Origin: Actinophytocola sp.
Lineage (GTDB): Bacteria > Actinomycetota > Actinomycetes > Mycobacteriales > Pseudonocardiaceae
DNA: 64,000 nucleotides
Reading direction: 5' to 3'
NCBI RefSeq assembly: GCF_009379765.1
Contig: NZ_WHTD01000006.1
Coordinates: 33,451-97,450, forward strand
The stretch's first letter is position 1; each line of letters starts with the position of its first letter. The notes under the pieces are model-generated. The model was not told where the DNA came from. It ran no database searches and worked only from the letters and a program-made list of their open reading frames with translations. A program made the translations under genes and the position numbers. Positions 44,011-52,457 of this stretch are shown in pieces.

Positions 44011-44597
44011 AGGGTTGGTCGAGGAGGACGCCCACGGACGACCAGACAGCCGACGACGACGCGGTGGCACGGGCCCGCGCGGGTGACCGGGACGCCTACG
44101 CGCTCCTGGTCGCGCGCTACGCCGCGCTCGCACACCGGACCGCCTACCTGCTCGGCGCCGGGGACGACGCCGAGGACGTCGTGCAGGAGGCGTTCGTGAA
44201 GGCATACCGCGGGCTCGGGTCCTTCCGGGCCGGGGCGCCCTTCCGGCCGTGGCTGCTGCGGATCGTCGCCAACGAGACCAACAACCTGCACCGCGGCGTG
44301 CGCCGGCGCCGGACGCTCGAGCTGCGGCTGGCCGAGCCGGACGTCGAGCCGGTCGAGCCGGAGCGGGAGGCCGTCGCCGCGGACGCGCGGGCTCGGGTGC
44401 TGGCCGCGGTCGACGCGATGTCCTATCGCGACCGCCAGGTGCTGACCTGCCGGTACTTCCTCGACCTTTCCGAGGCCGAGACCGCGGAGGTGCTCGCCTG
44501 GCCGCGCGGCTCGGTCAAGTCCCGGCTGTCCCGGGCGATCGTGAAGCTGCGCCGGACGCTGCCGGCCAAGCTCGTGGAGGAGGTGGCCCGTGACTGA
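44004..44597 (+). CDS. ECF sigma factor
   Basis: Up to 197 residues. Region 2 (AGDRDAYALLVARYAALAHR, DDAEDVVQEAFVKAYRGLGS) and region 4 (FLDLSEAETAEVLAWPRGSV) are complete. The start is doubtful: GTG 44004 lies inside the putative promoter; a near-perfect GAGGAGG (44021-44027) sits 6 bases before an in-frame ACG (44034), which would give a family-typical N-terminus; the next GTG is 44064. The gene overlaps its membrane partner by 8 bases. Confidence 0.85.
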   Translation: MYQGWSRRTPTDDQTADDDAVARARAGDRDAYALLVARYAALAHRTAYLLGAGDDAEDVVQEAFVKAYRGLGSFRAGAPFRPWLLRIVANETNNLHRGVRRRRTLELRLAEPDVEPVEPEREAVAADARARVLAAVDAMSYRDRQVLTCRYFLDLSEAETAEVLAWPRGSVKSRLSRAIVKLRRTLPAKLVEEVARD

Positions 44598-45333
44598 CGA
44601 CGACATCGCTCGTGACATCGAGGCCGCCCTGCGCGAGCTCGGCACCAGACTCGACGTCCCGTCGCCGCCGTCCGGCCTGGCCGCGGCGGTGCTGGACCGG
44701 CTCGACGAGCCCGCCTCCGCGCCGCGCCTGCTGCCCAAGCTGGTCGCCGCCGCGGTCGCGCTGCTGGTCGCGCTCGCGGTCGCCATGACCGTATCGCCGA
44801 CCGTGCGCGCCGCGGTGCTCGACTTCTTCCGCATCGGCGGGGTGGAGGTGCACTACGAGCCGCCGCCGGTACGCCCGTCGACGTCGGACGCGACGCAGCC
44901 GGGGGAGCACGCGGTGACCCTCGAGGAGGCGCGGGCCGCCGTCCGGTTCGACATCAAGGTGCCCGCGCGGCTCGGCGAGCCCGAGGCCGTGCGGGTGATC
45001 GACAACTACCCGCTCGACGGCACCCCGCCGCGGGTGGTGTCGCTGCACTGGCAAGGCGCCCGGGTCGACGAGCTCGACGGGCGGATCTCCCCGGTCTTCG
45101 AGAAGTTCCTCGGCGCGGAGGACGTGGTCCGCACGACAGTCGACGGCAACGCCGGGGTGTGGATCCCGCGGCCGCACCCGGTGCTGTACGTCGACCGGTC
45201 CGGCACGGTCCACGAGGAGTCCGCCCGCCTGTCGGCGAAGACCCTGATCTGGGAGGCGGACGGCGTCACCTACCGCGTGGAGGGCGACTTCACCCGCGAG
45301 GAGGCCGTGGCGATCGCGGAGTCGATGCGCTAG
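44590..45333 (+). CDS. Sigma-associated membrane protein, DUF4367-like C-terminus
   Basis: 247 residues. N-terminal cytoplasmic helix (DIARDIEAALRELGTRLDVP), one membrane span near 48-70 (LVAAAVALLVALAVAMTV), and an extracellular domain with PARLGEPEAVRVIDNYPLDG and YRVEGDFTREEAVAIAESM, the DUF4367 pattern. GTG 44590 overlaps the sigma stop, so it is likely the anti-sigma factor although no zinc motif is seen. Ends at palindromic repeat copy 3. Confidence 0.8.
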   Translation: MTDDDIARDIEAALRELGTRLDVPSPPSGLAAAVLDRLDEPASAPRLLPKLVAAAVALLVALAVAMTVSPTVRAAVLDFFRIGGVEVHYEPPPVRPSTSDATQPGEHAVTLEEARAAVRFDIKVPARLGEPEAVRVIDNYPLDGTPPRVVSLHWQGARVDELDGRISPVFEKFLGAEDVVRTTVDGNAGVWIPRPHPVLYVDRSGTVHEESARLSAKTLIWEADGVTYRVEGDFTREEAVAIAESMR

Positions 45334-45390
45334 ACGCCCTGAACGACGCGTTCGGGGCGTCGAGCGTCTCGAGCGCGTCGTTCAGGGCGT
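45334..45390. repeat. Palindromic repeat, copy 3, perfect 17-bp arms
   Basis: ACGCCCTGAACGACGCG (45334-45350) and its exact complement (45374-45390) flank a centre TTCGGGGCGTCGAGCGTCTC. It begins at the base after the anti-sigma stop and lies between convergent genes. This is the best-preserved of the three copies. Confidence 0.9.
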
Positions 45391-45408
45391 GAAGGCCGCG
45401 GGACCGTG

Positions 45409-45885
45409 TCAGAGGCCGGTGGCGCCGTCGGTCAGCTCGCGGAGGATGTCGGCGTGGCCGGCGTGCCGGGCGGTCTCCTCGACCATGTGGGCCACGATCA
45501 CACGCAGTGAGTCCAGGCCGTCCTCACCCGGGTTGGGGGTCGCGGACATCGTGGACAGGTCGTGGGCGCGGACGATCTCGTCGTGCCGGGCGCACGCCGC
45601 CCGGTAGGCCGCGACGACCTCGGCGCGGGTGGTCGGGTCAGGCACCGTCCACGCATTCCGCAGGCCGGTGTCCGACCCGAGGAAGACGCGCTGGAACCAA
45701 TGCTCCTCGACATAGGTGAGATGCCGCACCAGCCCGAGCAGGCTCGTCCCCGACGGGACCCCCGGTGCGCGCTGCTCGGCGTCGGTCAGCCCCTCCGACA
45801 CCCGCACGACCGCGGCCCGCATCTTGTTGAGGTAGTGCAGGAGCACCTCGCGCTCGTCGCCGACCTTCTCGTAGATCGTCGTCAT
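45409..45885 (-). CDS. DinB/DUF664-like metalloenzyme
   Basis: 158 residues from ATG 45885. Four-helix bundle with three metal histidines suggested by GLVRHLTYVEEHWFQRVF and VAHMVEETARHAGHADILRE. Members of the DinB/DUF664 superfamily include mycothiol- and bacillithiol-dependent transferases, and the three histidines are arranged as in them. Function otherwise unassigned. Confidence 0.87.
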   Translation of the reverse strand: MTTIYEKVGDEREVLLHYLNKMRAAVVRVSEGLTDAEQRAPGVPSGTSLLGLVRHLTYVEEHWFQRVFLGSDTGLRNAWTVPDPTTRAEVVAAYRAACARHDEIVRAHDLSTMSATPNPGEDGLDSLRVIVAHMVEETARHAGHADILRELTDGATGL

Positions 45886-45927
45886 GGCGCGGGACACTAG
45901 TGTCCCCCGGTGGCCGCGGCTACCCGA

Positions 45928-46707
45928 TCAGGCGACCGCCCAGAGCCCCCGCTCGCGCAGGACGTCGCGCAGCACGGCCGGCCGGTCGGTCATCAGGCCG
46001 TCCACGCCGAGGTCGATCAGCTCGTTCATCTGGGTCGGCTCGTCGATGGTCCACACGTGCACCTCGATGCAACGCCGGCGCGCGGCCGCGACCAGCCGCC
46101 TGTCGACCACCGTGAGCCGGCCGTGCCGCACCGGGACCTGCGCGATCCGCTGGTGGCCGCGCCTGCGCTGCACCCACTGCGGGAGGCGGCCCGACGCCCA
46201 CAGCCTCGCGATCGCCCGGGTGCCCATCGCGGTCAGCAGCTTCTCGCCGCCGAACCGGCGGACCTTCTCCAACCGCGCCTCGGAGAACGACGCCACGCAC
46301 ACCCGGTGCAGCGCGTTCGTCCGGCGCAGCGTGTCGACCAGCGGCTGGATCGCCGACTCGGCCTTCACGTCGATGTTCAGCAGCGCGTCCGGCAGCTCCT
46401 CGAGCACCTCCTCCAGCCGGCTCACCGGCTCCCGGCCGCCGATCCTGGCGCCCCGCACGACCGACCACGGCAGCCGCGCGACCACGCCGCTGGCGTCTGT
46501 GGTGCGGTCCAGGACGGGGTCGTGCTGCACCACGACCACACCGTCGCTCGTGGCGCGGACGTCGGTCTCCAGGTAGTGGTAGCCCTCGTCGACGGCCCGG
46601 CGGAACGCGGACAGCGAGTTCTCCATCCCCGCGAGGTCGTCGTAGTGCCAGCCACGGTGGACGAACGCGCGCGGGTACGGTCCGGTGAGAAAGGCGTGGT
46701 CCTGCAC
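45928..46707 (-). CDS. ugpQ: Glycerophosphodiester phosphodiesterase
   Basis: 259 residues. TIM barrel with the GDPD catalytic stretches FVHRGWHYDDLAGMENSLSA and YLETDVRATSDGVVVVQHDP, and KAESA further on: two histidines and the Glu-Asp metal ligands are intact. Hydrolyses glycerophosphodiesters to glycerol-3-phosphate. GTG 46707 gives the standard start; no signal peptide, so cytoplasmic. Confidence 0.9.
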   Translation of the reverse strand: MQDHAFLTGPYPRAFVHRGWHYDDLAGMENSLSAFRRAVDEGYHYLETDVRATSDGVVVVQHDPVLDRTTDASGVVARLPWSVVRGARIGGREPVSRLEEVLEELPDALLNIDVKAESAIQPLVDTLRRTNALHRVCVASFSEARLEKVRRFGGEKLLTAMGTRAIARLWASGRLPQWVQRRRGHQRIAQVPVRHGRLTVVDRRLVAAARRRCIEVHVWTIDEPTQMNELIDLGVDGLMTDRPAVLRDVLRERGLWAVA

Positions 46708-46809
46708 GCTGCCGAGTCTGCCAAAGCGGCGTGGCGGGTGGGTGCACGAACCGTGGCGAGATAGCGTCGAGCACATGGCGCCCCGATCGACTACTCCGTT
46801 CGGCCGACG

Positions 46810-47172
46810 ATGACCGCACCGGAACGGCTCAAATCCCGCGCCGAGCCTCGACACTGCGGATGGTGCGGTCTGCGGCTCCCGGACGAGCGGGACGGGCGTG
46901 GCCGGGTGGGCCGGCCACGCCGGTACTGCTCGCAATCCTGCAGGCAGCGGGCCTACGAGCGGCGCTCCGCCGTGCAGCGCGGTGGCCTGCCGGAGGACGC
47001 CGTCGTGCTGTCGGCCGCCGAACTGGCCGACTTGCAGGACCGCCTGTTCCAGCTACGCTGCGCCGCTGAGGACGTGGTGACCGCCGCTGACGACGGCGCC
47101 GCGCCCGGGGAGTTGAAGGACCTCGCGGCTCAGGTCGTTCGAAGTGCCCACGGGCTTGAGCGGCTGCGCTGA
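46810..47172 (+). CDS. Small putative zinc-binding protein, CxxC...CxxxC
   Basis: 120 residues. RHCGWCGLRLPDERDG and RRYCSQSCRQRAYERRSAVQ form a probable zinc ribbon reminiscent of the CGNR zinc finger, followed by a helical tail (SAAELADLQDRLFQLRCAAE). Conserved actinobacterial hypothetical type; may bind nucleic acid. It is divergent from the GDPD gene. Confidence 0.75.
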   Translation: MTAPERLKSRAEPRHCGWCGLRLPDERDGRGRVGRPRRYCSQSCRQRAYERRSAVQRGGLPEDAVVLSAAELADLQDRLFQLRCAAEDVVTAADDGAAPGELKDLAAQVVRSAHGLERLR

Positions 47173-47231
47173 GGCGGGTCCGTCGGCTACCCTTCGTGGC
47201 CAGTTGTCAAATCAACCAATCGAGGCGTTCC

Positions 47232-48953
47232 ATGAGCACCGACAGCACCTCGCGTGCGGAGGTGCTGACGGCCGCGCTGGAGGCGGTGCTGACCGCGACG
47301 GACACCGCGTTCGCGGTCACCGATCCGCGCGGCCGGGTGCGCTGGGCGAACCGCGCGATGGTCGAGCTCCTCGACCTCACCCCCGAGCAGGCCGCCGGCC
47401 GATCCTTACCCGCGCTGCTCGCCGGCGCCCCCGACGAGCCCCATGACGGGGTGGTGATCCCACTCGCCGGCACCGGCGGCGGGCAGCGGTGGCTCGAGGT
47501 GCGCTGCAGCGCACTGGCCGACGAGCGGCTGCTGTACCAGGCATCCGACGTGAGCAGGTGGCAGGAGCGCACGCTCGACCCGGAGCGGCGTGGCGAGTGG
47601 CAGGCCGAGCTCGGCCGCCTCGCCGACGAGGACCCGCTCACCGGCCTGCTCAACCGTCGCGCGCTGACCAGGGAGCTGGAGCGCAGGCTCGCCCTCGGCG
47701 GCGCCGGCGCGCTCCTGCTGATCGACCTCGACAACTTCAAGGACATCAACGACCTGCGCGGCCACCCGGCCGGCGACCGGGTGATGTGCACGCTGGCCAA
47801 CGCGCTGCGCGAGCGGCTCGGCAACGCCGACCGGAACGGGCACGCGCTGGGCAGGCTCGGCGGCGACGAGTTCGCCGTGGTGCTCGCCGACACCGACGAA
47901 CGGGCCGCCGCCGACGTGGCCGACGAGCTGCGCAACGCGGTGGCCACGATCCCGCTGATCGGCGCGGGCGGCACCACCCGGGTCACCGCCAGCGCGGGCG
48001 TCGCCGAGTTCACCTCCGGGGACACCTGGCAGGCCGTGCTCGCCAACGCCGACCTCGCGCTGCACGCGTCCAAGACCGCCGGCCGCAACCGGGTCACCGT
48101 CTACGAACAGGGCCACTACACCGACACGGCCATGCGGGTCACCGTGCTCGACCGGGTGCGGGACGCGCTCGCCGGCGGCGGCTTCGCGTTGCACGCCATG
48201 CCGATGGTGAAGCTCGGCAGCAACCGGATCGTCGGCCATGAGTTGCTCCTGCGCCTGGAGGACGGCCGCGAGCCCTACCTCGGCCCGGGGGACTTCCTGC
48301 CCGCCGCCGAACGCAGCGACCTCGTGTTCGACATCGACCGCTGGGTCATCGGGACCGCCATCGACACGCTCGTCGCGCATCCGTACCCGGGGCTGCGGTT
48401 CAACGTCAACGTGTCCGGGCGGACGTTGGAGGACGAGGAGTTCGGCGACTTCGTGCTCGACCGGCTCGCCGCCGCGGGGGTTGCGCCCGGCCGGCTCGGG
48501 TTCGAGATCACCGAGACCGCCGCGGTCACCAACCTGAGCGCCGCGCGCACCCTGGCCCAGCGGCTGCGCGCCACCGGCTGCCGGATCTCCCTGGACGACT
48601 TCGGTGCGGGCTTCGGCTCGTTCGTCCACTTGAAACAGTTGCCGATCACCGGGGTGAAGATCGACGGCGAGTTCGTCCGCGGCATCGACTACGGCAGCCG
48701 GGACACCGTGCTGGTGCAGGGAATCGTGGACATCGCGCGCGGGCTCGGCATCTCCGTGGTGGCCGAGTGGGTCGAGCGGTCCACCCAGGTCGACGCGCTC
48801 GCCCGGCTCGGGGTGCGGGTCGCGCAGGGCTTCCACCTCGGCAAGCCCGCGCCGCTCTCGGAGCTCCTGGCCCGCCCGCACGCGGCGTGGGTACGCCGGC
48901 CGCAGCTGATGTCGCGGGCCATCGAGACGCCGGTCACCGAGAACACTCCCTGA
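47232..48953 (+). CDS. PAS-GGDEF-EAL cyclic-di-GMP enzyme
   Basis: 573 residues. PAS-like sensor (FAVTDPRGRVRWANRAMVEL), a diguanylate cyclase domain with intact LGRLGGDEFAVV and a phosphodiesterase domain with ELLLR, FNVNVSGRTL, ITETAA, LDDFGAGFGSF, GVKIDGEFVR and AEWVE, i.e. all metal and catalytic residues. The usual inhibitory RxxD before GGDEF is RNGH. Both synthesis and hydrolysis of c-di-GMP are possible; no membrane segments. c-di-GMP controls development through BldD in actinomycetes. Confidence 0.9.
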   Translation: MSTDSTSRAEVLTAALEAVLTATDTAFAVTDPRGRVRWANRAMVELLDLTPEQAAGRSLPALLAGAPDEPHDGVVIPLAGTGGGQRWLEVRCSALADERLLYQASDVSRWQERTLDPERRGEWQAELGRLADEDPLTGLLNRRALTRELERRLALGGAGALLLIDLDNFKDINDLRGHPAGDRVMCTLANALRERLGNADRNGHALGRLGGDEFAVVLADTDERAAADVADELRNAVATIPLIGAGGTTRVTASAGVAEFTSGDTWQAVLANADLALHASKTAGRNRVTVYEQGHYTDTAMRVTVLDRVRDALAGGGFALHAMPMVKLGSNRIVGHELLLRLEDGREPYLGPGDFLPAAERSDLVFDIDRWVIGTAIDTLVAHPYPGLRFNVNVSGRTLEDEEFGDFVLDRLAAAGVAPGRLGFEITETAAVTNLSAARTLAQRLRATGCRISLDDFGAGFGSFVHLKQLPITGVKIDGEFVRGIDYGSRDTVLVQGIVDIARGLGISVVAEWVERSTQVDALARLGVRVAQGFHLGKPAPLSELLARPHAAWVRRPQLMSRAIETPVTENTP

Positions 48954-49083
48954 TACCGCGCCGACCGGGCCACAGCCATAATCAAGCGGCACTCGACCGG
49001 GCAGGACGACCATGGGTGGAGATCCCGCGAACGGGCCCGGGGTCCCCACGATGCTCCCCACATGCCTGCGGCGGTGATATCCG

Positions 49084-49281
49084 ATGTCCCAGTCGACTGC
49101 GAAGACCGACAGCAGCGCGGAGATCAGCGGGTTGACGATCTGTATCCAGAACACCGACGCGCAGATCGACGCCGCCCTGGACTCGGGTGACCAGCGCGCG
49201 TTCCGGGTGTGGTGCCTGCGCCGCGCCTCGCTGCTCGCGCGGGTCGAGCGGGTTCTCGTCGAGGCCGCGACAGCCGCCTGA
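49084..49281 (+). CDS. 65-residue hypothetical protein
   Basis: ATG 49084 to TGA. A Ser/Thr-rich N-terminus is followed by an amphipathic helix (DAQIDAALDSGDQRAFRVWC, LRRASLLARVERVL). Composition is protein-like, and the gene ends before an intrinsic terminator. No family recognised; weak ribosome site. Confidence 0.45.
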   Translation: MSQSTAKTDSSAEISGLTICIQNTDAQIDAALDSGDQRAFRVWCLRRASLLARVERVLVEAATAA

Positions 49282-49324
49282 GGCGATATCGGGAAAACCG
49301 CCCAACAGAATAGAACTCCGGTTC

Positions 49325-49361
49325 GCCGGCAGCCTGTGCATGGCTGCCGGCATTTCTTTTT
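49325..49361 (+). terminator. Intrinsic terminator with T-tract
   Basis: GCCGGCAGCC (49325-49334), loop TGTGCAT, GGCTGCCGGC (49342-49351), then ATTTCTTTTT. It separates the upstream genes from the lipid/PKS cluster, whose promoter must lie in 49362-49532. Confidence 0.9.
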
Positions 49362-49532
49362 GGATGGTTCCCGTGGTTGGTCGAGTGGTTCTCGACCAGT
49401 TCAACGGTGTCACCTCGGGCCAATCGTCAGTGGGTTGAATGTGGTTCGAGAACTGCGTCGTCCGGCAATTTCCGGCGGTATGTTCGCTGCTGTTCCGCCC
49501 GATATTCCGCCGAATTCATGAGGTGCAGACGA

Positions 49533-49781
49533 ATGATCACCATTGACGAGATGGCCGGCCTGATCCGCCAGGAGATGCGCGGCAAGCTGCCCAAGGACGT
49601 GCGGATCGACGAGTCGACCCGGCTGGACGAGCTGGGTCTGTCCAGCCTCCAGGTGTCGGAGATCGTGTTCACCCTCGAGGACGAGCACGGCGTCGAGTTC
49701 GACCCGGCCAAGGCCGCCGACGCGCAGACCTTGGGCGAGCTGCTGGCCCTGGGCAACGAAGCGGTGCTGGAAGTCAGCTGA
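49533..49781 (+). CDS. Free-standing acyl carrier protein of the PKS cluster
   Basis: 82 residues from ATG 49533. The phosphopantetheine site is LDELGLSSLQ with serine 38; the usual preceding aspartate is serine. TLEDEHGVEFDPAKA and TLGELLALG complete the four-helix fold. First gene of an eight-gene block; its position beside a desaturase and a FAAL suggests that it carries the activated fatty acid while it is desaturated. Confidence 0.85.
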   Translation: MITIDEMAGLIRQEMRGKLPKDVRIDESTRLDELGLSSLQVSEIVFTLEDEHGVEFDPAKAADAQTLGELLALGNEAVLEVS

Positions 49782-49822
49782 CCGGCCGGTGAAGAACGTC
49801 TAGGAGAGCAAGGAGTCAGCCC

Positions 49823-50809
49823 ATGGACGGGCGCGAGCACTATACCTTCATTCTGATCTCGGCGCTGCTGCCGCTGTTCGGCGTCGCGGCCGCGGTCGTG
49901 CTGCTGTGGAACCGGCTGGTCGGCCCCGCCGACCTGATCGTGTTCGGGATCATGTACGTCATCGCCGGGCTCGGTGTGTCCACCGGCTACCACCGGCTGC
50001 TGGCACACCGGGCGTTCAAGACCACCCGCCCGCTGCGGATCTTCTTCGCCTCGGCCGGCGCGGTCGCCGGTCAGGGCCCGCCGGTCATCTGGGTGGCCCA
50101 CCACCGCCGCCACCACCGGGTGGCCGACAAGCCGGGCGACCCGCACAGCCCCTACTCCGACGAGGAGCCGGGCATCAAGGGCGCCCTGAAGGGCCTGTGG
50201 CACGCGCACATGGGCTGGCTCTTCGACCGGGGTCTGTCCTCGGACCCGATGCGCTACTGCCCGGACATCCTGCGGGACAAGGACATGCGCTTCATCTCGA
50301 AGTACTTCGTCTGGTTCGTCGCGGGCGGCGTGGTGCTGCCGGGCCTGCTCGGCCTCGCGCTGACCGGGACGCTCTTCGGCGCCATGACCGGCGCGCTCTG
50401 GGGCGGGTTCGTGCGGTTCTTCGTCGCGAACCACATCACCTACGCGGTGAACTCGATCGGCCACTACTTCGGCCGGCGCCGGTTCGCCACGCCGGACGAG
50501 TCGCGCAACGTCGGCTGGCTCGCGCTGTTCTCGTTCGGCGAGGCCTGGCACAACAACCACCACGCGTTCCCGCGCTCGGCGAGCCACGGCATGCGCTGGT
50601 ACGAGCTCGACATCAGCGCGCTGGTCATCCGCTCGCTCGAGAAGCTGGGGCTGGCGACCAACGTCATCCGCATCGACCGGGAGCGCCAGGACCAGAAGGC
50701 GATCGCGTGGGAGAAGCTCGGCGGTGGCCGGCACGCCCGGTCCAACCCGGACAAGCCGCTGGCCCTGCGGTCCCGCACGTCCGCGGTCGGGATCGTCGAT
50801 GTCGAGTGA
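49823..50809 (+). CDS. Membrane fatty acid desaturase
   Basis: 328 residues of the acyl-CoA/ACP desaturase family. The three histidine boxes of the di-iron centre are HRLLAH, HRRHH and HNNHH; four membrane helices are arranged in two pairs. It inserts a double (or possibly triple) bond into an acyl chain. Gene order ACP-desaturase-FAAL suggests an ACP-bound substrate. Its 3' end overlaps the FAAL start by 11 bases. Confidence 0.9.
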   Translation: MDGREHYTFILISALLPLFGVAAAVVLLWNRLVGPADLIVFGIMYVIAGLGVSTGYHRLLAHRAFKTTRPLRIFFASAGAVAGQGPPVIWVAHHRRHHRVADKPGDPHSPYSDEEPGIKGALKGLWHAHMGWLFDRGLSSDPMRYCPDILRDKDMRFISKYFVWFVAGGVVLPGLLGLALTGTLFGAMTGALWGGFVRFFVANHITYAVNSIGHYFGRRRFATPDESRNVGWLALFSFGEAWHNNHHAFPRSASHGMRWYELDISALVIRSLEKLGLATNVIRIDRERQDQKAIAWEKLGGGRHARSNPDKPLALRSRTSAVGIVDVE

Positions 50810-52442
50810 CGCCCTGTGGAACGCGCTGACCGGCGCGGACCGCTCCGGATCGTTCCGCACGTCGCTGCGCTGCTGGGTCGAGGACCGGTGGGAGGCGGCG
50901 ACGTGGAGCGAGGTGGTCGCCGACGCCGAGAACATGACCGCGGGGCTGCGGCGGTGCGGGGTGCGGCCGGGGACCCGGGTCGCGACCGTGCTCACCAACG
51001 GTCCACACGCCGTGCGCGGTCTGCTCGGCGTGTGGCTCGCGGGTGGGGCGGTCGCGTCCCTGCCGGTGCCGGCGCGCGGCATGGACGGCGCGGAGTACGC
51101 CAAGCAGCTGCGCACGATCTGCGAGCGGCTGCGGCCGGAGGTGTTCCTGCTCGAGGAGCGCATGTTCGGGCTCCTCGACGAGGACCTGCGGACGAAGCTC
51201 CGCGCCCGGACCTGGGAGTCGTTGCACGGCACCGGAAGGGTCGACGCCTCCCCGCCGGGGGACGACGACCTGGCGTTCGTGCAGTACTCCTCGGGGAGCA
51301 CCAGCGCGCCCAAGGGCTGCATGCTCACCCCGCGGGCGATCGGGCACCAGCTCGAGCTGATCACCACGATGCTCGACGGGCGGCCGGAGGGCGAGACGAC
51401 GGTGTCGTGGCTTCCCCTGTCGCACGACATGGGCATCTTCGGCACGCTGCTCACGCCGTGGATCAACGACTGGACGCTCTATCTGTCCACTCCGGAACGG
51501 TTCACCTTCGCGCCGCGGACGTGGTTCGGCGACATGGCCGAGTTCGGCGGCACGATGACCGCGGGCACGAACACCGCGCTGCACCTGGGTTCCCGGATCG
51601 GCCGGTCCACCCGGCTGGCCAGCGGGCTGGACGTGCGGGCCTGCATCATCGGCGCCGAGCGGGTCGAGGCGGACACGTTGCGGCGGGTCGTCGACTCGCT
51701 GGGACCGTTCGGGTTCCGGCCCGAGTCGCTGATGCCGGCCTACGGGCTGGCCGAGGCGACGCTCGCGGTCACCGCCACGCCGGTGCACGAGGCGCCCCGG
51801 CACCTCGTGGTGGACTCGATCGCGCTCGCGGACGGTGAGCTGCACGAGGTCGACCCGGACGCGGAGTCAGCCACGGCGGTGGTCAGCGCCGGCACGCCGT
51901 GCCTGGGCGTCGAGGTGCTCGGCGCGCCGACCGACCGGCTCGGCGAGATCGGCGTGCGGTCCCCGGCGCTGGCCGCCGGCTACTACGCGGACCCGGCGCG
52001 CACGGCGGAGCGGTTCACCGGCGACACCGTGCGCACGGCCGACCTCGGGTTCGTCCGGGACGGTCACCTCTACCCGGTCGGCCGGATCGACGACGTGATC
52101 TCGGTGTCCGGGCGCAAGGTCTACGCCCGGGAGATCGAGAACGCGGTCGACGGGCTGGCCGGGGTGCGGCGCGGCTGCACCACGCTGATATCCGCGGATG
52201 GCAGTGGGCGCGAGCTGACCCTCTTCGTCGAGGTGAAGCGGCGGCTGGCGGACTACCGCCCGCTCGCCGAGGCGGTCGCGTCGCTCGCGATGGCCAAGGC
52301 GGCGGTCGCGCTCGACGAGTGCGTGTTCCTGTCGCGCAACAGCCTGCCCAAGACCCCCAGCGGCAAGATCCAGCGGCACCGCTGCCGGCAGATGCTCGAC
52401 GCCGGCCGCTTCGAGCCGCTGGCCACGGTTCGGCTCGGATAG
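50799..52442 (+). CDS. Fatty acyl-AMP ligase (FAAL, FadD32-like)
   Basis: 547 residues. Adenylation core: FVQYSSGSTSAPKGCMLTPR P-loop, SWLPLSHDMGIFGTLLTPWI (a FAAL hallmark), RPESLMPAYGLAEATLAVT and the C-terminal catalytic lysine in LPKTPSGKIQRHRC. FAALs make acyl-adenylates and pass them to ACPs or PKS rather than to CoA. ATG 50799 overlaps the desaturase. It can load ACP1 of the PKS or the free ACP. Confidence 0.9.
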   Translation: MSSDALWNALTGADRSGSFRTSLRCWVEDRWEAATWSEVVADAENMTAGLRRCGVRPGTRVATVLTNGPHAVRGLLGVWLAGGAVASLPVPARGMDGAEYAKQLRTICERLRPEVFLLEERMFGLLDEDLRTKLRARTWESLHGTGRVDASPPGDDDLAFVQYSSGSTSAPKGCMLTPRAIGHQLELITTMLDGRPEGETTVSWLPLSHDMGIFGTLLTPWINDWTLYLSTPERFTFAPRTWFGDMAEFGGTMTAGTNTALHLGSRIGRSTRLASGLDVRACIIGAERVEADTLRRVVDSLGPFGFRPESLMPAYGLAEATLAVTATPVHEAPRHLVVDSIALADGELHEVDPDAESATAVVSAGTPCLGVEVLGAPTDRLGEIGVRSPALAAGYYADPARTAERFTGDTVRTADLGFVRDGHLYPVGRIDDVISVSGRKVYAREIENAVDGLAGVRRGCTTLISADGSGRELTLFVEVKRRLADYRPLAEAVASLAMAKAAVALDECVFLSRNSLPKTPSGKIQRHRCRQMLDAGRFEPLATVRLG

Positions 52443-52457
52443 CCCGGAAGGTTCGTC

